From positions 1-7,235 of the forward strand of contig CALJDB010000022.1 of the NCBI GenBank assembly GCA_938023775.1: 7,235 bases of DNA, written 5' to 3'. Positions 1 through 5,465 of this stretch are shown piece by piece. The notes beneath the pieces were generated by a model. The model was not told the DNA's origin. It was given only the letters and a program-made list of their open reading frames with translations, and did no database searches. Within the stretch, counting starts at the first letter, position 1. Every line of letters starts with the position of its first letter. Made by a program: the position numbers and the translations under genes. The DNA comes from an uncultured Clostridia bacterium. Its GTDB lineage: Bacteria > Bacillota > Clostridia > Oscillospirales > Oscillospiraceae.

Positions 1-693
1 GAAGTTTTAAGAAGCGGCTTTGCGGAGATGGGCATTGCTGCGGACGGGACTGCGATCGGGCGGTTCCGGGGGTATTATGACGCGCTGGAGGCGAAAAACG
101 CCGTGATGAACCTCACCGCCATCCGCGGCGAGGACGAGAGCGCGCGGCTGCATTTTCTGGACAGCGCCTCGCCGCTGCTTTTAGGCTCCCTCGCCGGACG
201 GCGCGTCATCGACGTCGGCACCGGCGCGGGCTTCCCCGGTCTGCCGCTCAAAATACTGGAGCCGGAAATGCAGCTCACGCTGCTCGATTCGCTCGGCAAG
301 CGCGTCGATTTTCTGCGCGAGGTCTGCACGGCGCTCTCGCTCCCCGGCGTGGAATGCGTCCACGGCAGGGCGGAGGAGCCCGGCGAGCGGCGCGAAACCT
401 ACGACGCGGCGGTCTCGCGCGCCGTGGCGCGGCTTTCCGTGCTCTGCGAGCTCTGTCTGCCTTATGTGAAGCCCGGCGGCGTTTTTTACGCGCTCAAGGG
501 TCCCGGCGCGGCGGAGGAGCTCGCGGAGGCGCAGCGCGCCGTCGCCGCCCTCGGCGGGCGCGTCGAGCGCATCTTCGACTACGCCGTCCCCGGCGAGGCG
601 CTGCGCCACAACATTGTCGTCATCCGCAAGGCGTCGCCGACGCCGAAAAAATATCCCCGCCGCTTCGCGCTCATCAAAAAATCTCCGCTCTGA
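1..693 (+). CDS. rsmG: 16S rRNA (guanine-527-N7)-methyltransferase RsmG, 5'-truncated by window edge
   Basis: RsmG (GidB) uses S-adenosylmethionine to make m7G527 in the 530 loop of 16S rRNA; it is cytoplasmic. Counting from the first base of the window, the reading frame is open for 230 codons. The class I methyltransferase motif I ([17 protein letters not shown]) lies at about codons 69-85, the family motif SRAVARL at 139-145, the CLPYVKPGG segment shortly after, and the typical basic tail (KKYPRR...IKKSPL) at the end. An ATG at 28 exists, but GGAG touches it with no spacing. The upstream in-frame residues [12 protein letters not shown] also look like the normal RsmG N-terminus before the NLTAI motif, so the real start lies outside the window and only a few residues are missing. 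The family is usually 210-240 residues. In many bacteria rsmG follows mnmG; the left neighbour cannot be seen here. glnN starts 14 nt downstream, suggesting co-transcription. Confidence 0.95.
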   Translation, partial: EVLRSGFAEMGIAADGTAIGRFRGYYDALEAKNAVMNLTAIRGEDESARLHFLDSASPLLLGSLAGRRVIDVGTGAGFPGLPLKILEPEMQLTLLDSLGKRVDFLREVCTALSLPGVECVHGRAEEPGERRETYDAAVSRAVARLSVLCELCLPYVKPGGVFYALKGPGAAEELAEAQRAVAALGGRVERIFDYAVPGEALRHNIVVIRKASPTPKKYPRRFALIKKSPL

Positions 694-699
694 AAGGAA
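694..699 (+). promoter_or_regulatory. Ribosome binding site of glnN
   Basis: AAGGAA lies 8 nt before the ATG at 708. It fixes the glnN start there, although the reading frame stays open far upstream into rsmG. Residues from this ATG on ([15 protein letters not shown]) match a normal type III glutamine synthetase N-terminus. Confidence 0.75.
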
Positions 700-707
700 T
701 TATAAAC

Positions 708-2801
708 ATGTTTCATCTCACGGAAGAATTCGGCTCCATGGTGTTCAGCGAGCGCGTGATGCGCGAGCGGCTCGGCGCGGAGACCCTCGCCGCCCTGCGC
801 CGCGCGGTAGACACCGGCGCGCCGCTGGACGCTGCAACGGCGGACGCCGTGGCGAGCGCGATGCGCGACTGGGCGGTCGAAAAGGGCGCAACGCATTACG
901 CCCACTGGTTCCAGCCCCACACGGGCTACACCGCCGAAAAGCACGAGAGCTTTCTCGCCCCGGACGGGGACGGCGGCGTTCTGATGGAGTTTTCCGGCCG
1001 CGAGCTCATCCGCGGCGAGGCGGACGGCAGCAGCTTCCCCTCCGGCGGGCTGCGCTCCACCTTCGAGGCGCGCGGCTACACGGCGTGGGACCCGACGAGC
1101 AGCGCCTTCATCAAGGACGGCGTGCTCTGCATCCCGACGGCGTTCTGCTCCTTCGGCGGCCACGCGCTGGACAAGAAGACCCCGCTCCTGCGCTCCATGG
1201 ACGCGCTGAACGCGCAGGCAATGCGTCTGATGCGTCTGTTCGGCGTGGACTGCGCCAAGGTTTTCTCCACGGTCGGACTCGAACAGGAGTATTTCCTCGT
1301 CGACCGCGACCGTTATGAAAAGCGCAAGGACCTCATTTACACGGGTCACACCCTTCTCGGCGCGAAGCCGCCGAAGGGACAGGAGCTCGACGACCACTAT
1401 TACGGCGCGATCAAGCTGCGCGTCGCGGAGTTTATGCGCGATCTGGACGAGGAGCTCTGGCGGCTCGGCGTCCCCGCCAAAACGGAGCACAACGAGGTCG
1501 CGCCCGCCCAGCACGAGCTCGCGCCCGTGTTTGAGCCGTGCAGCGTCGCCGTGGACCACAACCAGCTCACGATGGAGGTTATGAAAAAGGTTGCGCGCCG
1601 CCACGGGCTGACCTGCCTGCTGCACGAAAAGCCCTTCGCCGGAATCAACGGCTCCGGCAAGCACAACAACTGGGGGCTCTCCACCGATACGGGCATCAAC
1701 CTCTTCTCCCCCGGCAAGACCCCGCGCGAGAACGCGCGCTTTCTGCTCATGATCTGCGCCGTCATCTGCGCCGTGGACGAGTATCAGGATCTGCTGCGCT
1801 TCTCCGTTGCGAGCGCGAGCAACGACAACCGCCTCGGCGGCTTCGAGGCGCCGCCCGCCATCATCTCCATGTGCCTCGGCGAGGACTTAGAGCGCATTCT
1901 CGCCTCCTTCGCCGACAGCGAGCGCTACGACGCGCCGCCGCAGGAGATGCTCGGACTCGGCGCGAGCGCCGTGCAGCTCATCCCGAAGGACACGACGGAC
2001 CGCAACCGCACGAGTCCCTTCGCCTTCACCGGCAACAAATTTGAGTTTCGCTCCCTCGGTTCGAGCATGTCCGCCGCGGACTGCAACACCGTGCTGAACA
2101 CCACCGTGGCGGAGTCGTTCCGCCGCTTTGCCGACGCGCTCGAGCGCAGCGCCGACTTTGACGGCACCCTCGCCCGCCTCATCCGCGAAACGATGCGCGC
2201 CCACAGCCGCATCATCTTCTCCGGCAACGGCTACGGCGCGGAGTGGGTCGCCGAGGCGGCAAAGCGAGGGCTCAGCAACTATCCCACCTCCGCGGAGGCG
2301 ATCCCGCACCTGATGGACGAAAAAAACGTCGCGCTTTTCGAGCGGCACCGCGTCCTCAGCCGCACGGAGCTCGCCGCCGTGAAGGAGATTCTGCTCGAAA
2401 ACTACTGCAAGCAGCTCTGCATCGACGCCGCCGTGATGAGCGAGATGGTCCGGCGCGACATCCAGCCCGCCGTCATGCGCTTCGCGCGCGACGTTGCCGA
2501 GACCATCGACGCGAAAGAGCGCGTCAGCGCCGCGCGGCGCTTTCCCCACCACGCGGAGAGCGACCTGCTCGCCCGCGTCTCCCGCCTCGGCGACGAGCTC
2601 TATCGCCGCCGCGCGGACCTCGACACCGCGCTCGAGCGCGCCCGCGCCACGGAGGACATCGACCGCCGCGCCGCCGCCTGCCGCAGCGCCCTCCTCCCCA
2701 AGATGGCAGCCCTCCGCGAAACGAGCGACGCCCTCGAGGACCTCGTAAGCAAAGCCGCCTGGCCCTACCCCAGCTACGGAAACCTGCTGTGCAGGATTTA
2801 A
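708..2801 (+). CDS. glnN: Type III glutamine synthetase
   Basis: Predicted cytoplasmic glutamine synthetase of the GSIII family, making glutamine from glutamate, ammonium and ATP. The product is 697 residues, within the usual 690-730 for GSIII and far longer than GSI or GSII (about 350-470). Family landmarks appear in order: [20 protein letters not shown] from about residue 95; the metal-binding EQEYF at about 192-196; [12 protein letters not shown] from about 262; [16 protein letters not shown], the ammonia/ATP-site region, at about 306-321; [13 protein letters not shown] from 372; [16 protein letters not shown], with nucleotide- and glutamate-site residues, from about 432; IIFSGNGYG at 502-510; and the GSIII C-terminal region ending in [10 protein letters not shown] from 685. 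No key motif is missing. The gene starts 14 nt after rsmG and ends in a strong terminator. No amtB, glnB/glnK or glnR gene is visible, so nitrogen regulation cannot be judged. The C-terminal third is especially Arg/Ala-rich, in line with the high GC. Confidence 0.97.
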   Translation: MFHLTEEFGSMVFSERVMRERLGAETLAALRRAVDTGAPLDAATADAVASAMRDWAVEKGATHYAHWFQPHTGYTAEKHESFLAPDGDGGVLMEFSGRELIRGEADGSSFPSGGLRSTFEARGYTAWDPTSSAFIKDGVLCIPTAFCSFGGHALDKKTPLLRSMDALNAQAMRLMRLFGVDCAKVFSTVGLEQEYFLVDRDRYEKRKDLIYTGHTLLGAKPPKGQELDDHYYGAIKLRVAEFMRDLDEELWRLGVPAKTEHNEVAPAQHELAPVFEPCSVAVDHNQLTMEVMKKVARRHGLTCLLHEKPFAGINGSGKHNNWGLSTDTGINLFSPGKTPRENARFLLMICAVICAVDEYQDLLRFSVASASNDNRLGGFEAPPAIISMCLGEDLERILASFADSERYDAPPQEMLGLGASAVQLIPKDTTDRNRTSPFAFTGNKFEFRSLGSSMSAADCNTVLNTTVAESFRRFADALERSADFDGTLARLIRETMRAHSRIIFSGNGYGAEWVAEAAKRGLSNYPTSAEAIPHLMDEKNVALFERHRVLSRTELAAVKEILLENYCKQLCIDAAVMSEMVRRDIQPAVMRFARDVAETIDAKERVSAARRFPHHAESDLLARVSRLGDELYRRRADLDTALERARATEDIDRRAAACRSALLPKMAALRETSDALEDLVSKAAWPYPSYGNLLCRI

Positions 2802-2805
2802 GCAA

Positions 2806-2846
2806 GAAAAGCGTCCCGCCCGTTCCGGGCGGGACGCGCTGCTTTT
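2806..2846 (+). terminator. Rho-independent terminator after glnN, possibly bidirectional
   Basis: A perfect 12-bp stem, GCGTCCCGCCCG (2811-2822) and CGGGCGGGACGC (2826-2837), encloses a TTC loop and is followed by GCTGCTTTT. It starts 10 nt after the glnN stop codon. On the opposite strand the stem is followed by TTTTCTT, so it might also stop leftward transcripts. It separates rsmG-glnN from the genes to the right. Confidence 0.9.
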
Positions 2847-2913
2847 AAAAAACCTCGCAGAGTTTCATAAGCGCAGCGGGTCTCGGTTGACCCCGACAAG
2901 AAAATATCAATTC

Positions 2914-2943
2914 TTTACAAGCTTCGCTCCGGCATGGTAAAGT
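2914..2943 (+). promoter_or_regulatory. Predicted sigma-A promoter of the ECF S-component gene
   Basis: A -35-like TTTACA (2914-2919) is followed after 18 nt by TAAAGT (2938-2943, 4 of 6 consensus matches), which is preceded by TG at the extended -10 position (2935-2936). Transcription would start near 2950, leaving a leader of roughly 30 nt, too short for a riboswitch aptamer. A short inverted repeat, AAGAA/TTCTT (2898-2902 and 2911-2915), abuts the -35 box and could be an operator, but it is weak. Confidence 0.5.
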
Positions 2944-2980
2944 GGAAAGGTAAAAACTGATACACCGGAGGAAAAAAGCT

Positions 2981-3517
2981 ATGACCAAAACACAATGGAT
3001 CACCCGCACGGCGATCTGCCTTGCGCTGCTCGTCTGCGTGCAGTTCGTCACCAAAAGCCTGAACCAGCAGCTCATCACGGGCTCCTGCGTGAACCTCATC
3101 CTCGCCGTGACCGCGCTCGCGGTCGGCGCCGGCGGCGGCGTCATCGTCGCGGTCGTCTCGCCGTTTCTGGCGTTTCTGCTCGGCATCGGGCCGAAATTCA
3201 TCCAGCTCGTCCCCTGCATCGCCGTGGGCAACGCGGTGTATGTCGTTCTCCTCGCGCTGCTGCTGCCGCGTTTTTTGAAAAAGGCGAAGGCGCTCTCCTT
3301 CGGCGCGGTGGCCATCGCCGCCGCGGTGAAATTCCTTGCGCTCTGGCTGCTCGTCGCGAAGATCGTCGCCCCGCTCGTCGTCCCGGAGGCGAAGCTCGCC
3401 GCCGTCGCAGCGATGTTCACATGGCCCCAGCTCGCCACCGCGCTCATCGGCGGCTGCCTCGCGACCGTCGTCTATCTCGCCCTGCGCCGCGCCCAGTCCG
3501 GCAAGGCAGCGAAATAA
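2981..3517 (+). CDS. Probable ECF transporter S component (substrate unknown)
   Basis: A 178-residue, strongly hydrophobic protein with five or six likely membrane segments: about residues 10-26, 38-52, 53-69, 73-96, 105-134 and 148-168. A basic loop (RFLKKAK) lies between the fourth and fifth. The first helix has TRTAICLALL, containing the AxxxA spacing (A11, A15) found in helix 1 of S components, where it contacts the EcfT coupling protein. ITGSCVNLILAVTALAVG, the glycine-rich GAGGGVIVAVVSPFLAFLLGI stretch and VPCIAVGN resemble general ECF S-component families of clostridia. In group II ECF systems such proteins give substrate specificity (vitamins, metals) to a shared EcfA-A'-T module encoded elsewhere, and no ATPase or EcfT gene is seen here. 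The start is set by GGAGGA 8 nt upstream. The family assignment is by pattern recognition. The substrate cannot be told from sequence, and another small integral membrane protein family remains possible. Confidence 0.72.
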   Translation: MTKTQWITRTAICLALLVCVQFVTKSLNQQLITGSCVNLILAVTALAVGAGGGVIVAVVSPFLAFLLGIGPKFIQLVPCIAVGNAVYVVLLALLLPRFLKKAKALSFGAVAIAAAVKFLALWLLVAKIVAPLVVPEAKLAAVAAMFTWPQLATALIGGCLATVVYLALRRAQSGKAAK

Positions 3518-3523
3518 AAAACA

Positions 3524-3546
3524 TTTTCCCGTTTTTTTACGGAAAA
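3524..3546. repeat. AT-rich hairpin after the ECF gene
   Basis: TTTTCC(C)GT (3524-3532) can pair with ACGGAAAA (3539-3546), leaving one bulged C and a T6 loop. On the + strand no U-tract follows, so it is a poor terminator for the ECF gene. On the - strand it is followed by TGTTTTTTATTT (complement of 3512-3523), a good U-tract, so it would work better against leftward transcription. Its function is uncertain. Confidence 0.4.
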
Positions 3547-3547
3547 A

Positions 3548-3580
3548 GCGCGGGATTTGACACATCCGTCGGTCCCGCGC
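3548..3580. repeat. Perfect 8-bp inverted repeat spanning the hydrogenase promoter -35 box
   Basis: GCGCGGGA (3548-3555) and TCCCGCGC (3573-3580) are perfect inverted copies separated by 17 nt. The -35 hexamer (3557-3562) lies between the arms and the right arm abuts the -10 box (3581-3586). The placement suggests a repressor operator. As RNA it would form a stem without a following U-tract, so it is not a convincing terminator. The regulator is unknown. Confidence 0.5.
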
Positions 3581-3586
3581 CATAAT
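3557..3586 (+). promoter_or_regulatory. Predicted strong sigma-A promoter of the hydrogenase operon
   Basis: A perfect -35 TTGACA (3557-3562) and CATAAT (3581-3586, 5 of 6 matches) are separated by 18 nt. The start would be near 3593, giving a leader of about 35 nt before the TTG codon at 3627. It is the best promoter match I can see in the window and serves the oxidoreductase-hydA pair. Confidence 0.75.
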
Positions 3587-3607
3587 GTTAGCTACGAACA
3601 ACAAATG

Positions 3608-3615
3608 AGGGAGTG
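3608..3615 (+). promoter_or_regulatory. Ribosome binding site supporting a TTG start
   Basis: AGGGAGTG lies 11 nt before TTG at 3627 but 20 nt before the next in-frame start, ATG at 3636, so TTG is the better-supported start although the spacing is somewhat long. A tiny ATG-AGG-GAG-TGA frame (3606-3617) overlaps this site and is probably fortuitous. Confidence 0.5.
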
Positions 3616-3626
3616 AACAAAAAACC

Positions 3627-5465
3627 TTGAGCAGAATGACAATCATGACCCGCGGCGACGCACAGGCGCTCGCCGAACAGGTCTACAAGGTCATGGAGCG
3701 GCGCATCATCGCGAGCCCGCCGGGGATATGCCCCGTGGACCTCTCGCTTGCGTTTCTGAAAATGTGCCAGACCCAGACCTGCGGAAAATGCGCCCCCTGC
3801 CGCGTCGGCTTACAGCAGATCGCGAATCTGCTGGATGACGTGCTCCATGGCCGCGCCACGGCGGAGACGCTCGCCACCATCGACCGCACCGCGCAGGTCG
3901 TCCTCCACGCGGCGGACTGCGCCGTCGGCTATGAGGCGGCGAAAATGATTCTCTACGGTCTCGCCGCCTTCCGCGAGGACTATGAGTCCCATATCGAGAA
4001 AGGGCAGTGCCTCCAGCATGTGGAGCACGCGATCCCCTGCGTCGCCAACTGTCCCGCGGGCGTGGACATCCCCGGCTACATCGCCCTTGTGGGCGACGGC
4101 CGCTATGCAGACGCCGTGCGGCTCATCCGCAAGGACAACCCCTTCCCCACCGCCTGCGCCCTTGTCTGCGAGCACCCCTGCGAGATGCGCTGCCGCCGCA
4201 ACATTCTCGACGCGCCGGTCAACATCCGCGCCGTCAAGCGCACCGCGGTGGACCTTGCCGGTGTCGTGCCGCCCCCGAAGTGCGCGGCGAGCACGGGCAA
4301 GCGCGTCGCCATCATTGGCGGCGGTCCCAGCGGACTTTCCGCAGCTTACTATCTCCAGCTCATGGGCCACCAGTGCACCGTGTTTGAAAAGCGCAAAAAG
4401 CTCGGCGGCATGCTGCTTTACGGCATTCCGAGCTACCGTCTGCCGCGTGAGCGGCTCCAGCAGGACATCGACGCCATCCTCGCCACCGGCGTGGAGGTGC
4501 GCCTCGGCTGCACCATCGGCAACCGCGGGGACGTCACGATCGAACGCCTGCGCCGCGACTATGACGCGGTCTATATCTCCATCGGCGCCCACAGCGACAA
4601 GAAGGTCGGCATCGAGGGCGAGGACGCGAAGGGCGTCGTCTCCGCCGTGGAAATGCTCGGCAGCATCGGCGACGGCGACATCCCGGACTTCACCGGCAAG
4701 CGCGTCTGCGTCATCGGCGGCGGCAACGTCGCCATGGACTGCACCCGCAGCGCCATCCGCTGCGGCGCGGAGAGCGTCAAGATCGTCTACCGCCGCGGCG
4801 TCAGCGAGATGACGGCGCAGGAGGAGGAGGTGCAGGGCGCGCTCTCCGAGGGGGCGGAAATGCTCGACCTCTACACGCCCGTGCGCATCGAGAAAAAGCC
4901 GGACGGTTCCGTCGCGGCGCTCTGGGTCAGCCGCAATATGGTCGGCAAGGTCAGCTTTGAGCGCGCCGCCGCCGTCAGCATCGGCGCGCCGGACGAGCGC
5001 GTCGAGTGCGACGTGATCGTCGTCGCCGTCGGGCAGGGCATCGAGACCTTCTTCATGGAGGACGAGGGCATCCCCATCCAGCGCGGCGTCATCCAGACGG
5101 ACCACTGGAGCGCGGTCTCCAACGCGCCGGAGGTCTTCGCTGGCGGCGACTGCGTGACCGGTCCGGCGAGCGCAATCCGCGCCATCGCCGCGGGCAAGGT
5201 CGCGGCGAACAACATCGACATTTTCCTCGGCTTCCACCACGAGATCCGCGAGGATCTGGACGTGCCGGACCCCGTGCTGCGCAACCTCGTCTTCTGCGGC
5301 CGCGCCAACATGCGCCTGACCGCGCCAGAGGAGCGCAAGACCAATTTTGAGCCCATTGAGCTCCCGCTCGCCGAGCCCGAGGTCGCGCAGGAGTGCCACC
5401 GCTGCCTGCGCTGCGACCACTTCGGCATGGGCTCGTTCAAGGGAGGGAGGCGGAAATCATGGTAA
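3627..5465 (+). CDS. GltD-like NAD(P)H oxidoreductase with N-terminal NuoF-type 4Fe-4S domain (hydrogenase partner)
   Basis: A 612-residue predicted cytoplasmic electron-transfer flavoprotein. Domains in order: (a) about 40-125, the C-terminal [4Fe-4S] domain of NuoF/HydB, with ligands C52-x2-C55-x2-C58-x39-C98; (b) about 128-212, the GltD/dihydropyrimidine dehydrogenase-type Fe-S domain with C128, C138, C142 and C177-x3-C181-x3-C185-x3-C189; (c) about 225-575, a two-dinucleotide-fold oxidoreductase with FAD motif GGGPSG (231-236), second nucleotide motif GGGNVA (364-369) followed by VYRR (387-390), and the FAD-closing motif AGGDC (505-509); (d) a tail with C590-x2-C593-x2-C596-D. The VYRR arginines are those that favour NADP(H) in GltD, so NADPH is the likelier donor or acceptor (inference). 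The FMN- and NADH-binding core of NuoF is absent. The gene overlaps hydA by 7 nt, so it probably moves electrons between NAD(P)H and the hydrogenase Fe-S chain. It is not glutamate synthase itself: no large GltB subunit is present. The start is TTG; ATG at 3636 would remove three residues. Confidence 0.9.
   Translation: MSRMTIMTRGDAQALAEQVYKVMERRIIASPPGICPVDLSLAFLKMCQTQTCGKCAPCRVGLQQIANLLDDVLHGRATAETLATIDRTAQVVLHAADCAVGYEAAKMILYGLAAFREDYESHIEKGQCLQHVEHAIPCVANCPAGVDIPGYIALVGDGRYADAVRLIRKDNPFPTACALVCEHPCEMRCRRNILDAPVNIRAVKRTAVDLAGVVPPPKCAASTGKRVAIIGGGPSGLSAAYYLQLMGHQCTVFEKRKKLGGMLLYGIPSYRLPRERLQQDIDAILATGVEVRLGCTIGNRGDVTIERLRRDYDAVYISIGAHSDKKVGIEGEDAKGVVSAVEMLGSIGDGDIPDFTGKRVCVIGGGNVAMDCTRSAIRCGAESVKIVYRRGVSEMTAQEEEVQGALSEGAEMLDLYTPVRIEKKPDGSVAALWVSRNMVGKVSFERAAAVSIGAPDERVECDVIVVAVGQGIETFFMEDEGIPIQRGVIQTDHWSAVSNAPEVFAGGDCVTGPASAIRAIAAGKVAANNIDIFLGFHHEIREDLDVPDPVLRNLVFCGRANMRLTAPEERKTNFEPIELPLAEPEVAQECHRCLRCDHFGMGSFKGGRRKSW
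5441..5450 (+). promoter_or_regulatory. Ribosome binding site of hydA inside the upstream gene
   Basis: GGGAGGGAGG lies 8 nt before ATG 5459 and within the last codons of the upstream oxidoreductase gene. With the ATGGTAA stop-start overlap (5459-5465) it indicates coupled, roughly equimolar translation of the two proteins. It also rules out the longer in-frame GTG start at 5393. Confidence 0.8.

Larger units (their letters stand above)
2802..2980 (+). other. Intergenic region between glnN and the ECF S-component gene
   Basis: This 179-bp region is locally more AT-rich than its surroundings in its right half. It holds the glnN terminator, a small GGGTC/GACCC hairpin (2878-2882 with 2889-2893), the predicted promoter and a strong ribosome binding site, GGAGGA (2967-2972), 8 nt before the ATG at 2981. 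I see no structured leader RNA such as a known riboswitch and no small gene that I would support. Confidence 0.6.

Noticed and set aside
354..707. Upstream in-frame extension of glnN into rsmG
   Set aside because: The extension is an Arg/Ala-rich out-of-frame reading of rsmG. A proper ribosome binding site precedes ATG 708, and the family N-terminus begins there.
2887..2910. TTGACC as -35 of the ECF gene promoter
   Set aside because: No acceptable -10 lies 16-18 nt downstream (ATTCTT at 17 nt; TATCAA only 12 nt away). TTTACA with the extended -10 TAAAGT fits better.
2845..3646. Two - strand open frames (200 and 243 codons) opposite the ECF gene
   Set aside because: Charged, low-information antisense readings of the membrane protein gene, without convincing start sites. 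The + strand gene has promoter, ribosome binding site and membrane topology.
3810..5420. 536-codon open frame on the - strand
   Set aside because: It is fully antisense to the oxidoreductase gene with its clear Fe-S and FAD motifs. The frame is Ala/Asp/Arg/Val-rich without recognisable domains and is explained by GC-rich third codon positions.
5393..5458. Longer hydA beginning at GTG 5393
   Set aside because: It would overlap the upstream gene by 73 nt and lacks a good ribosome binding site. ATG 5459 has GGGAGGGAGG at 8 nt and gives the CpI-like N-terminus with C34.
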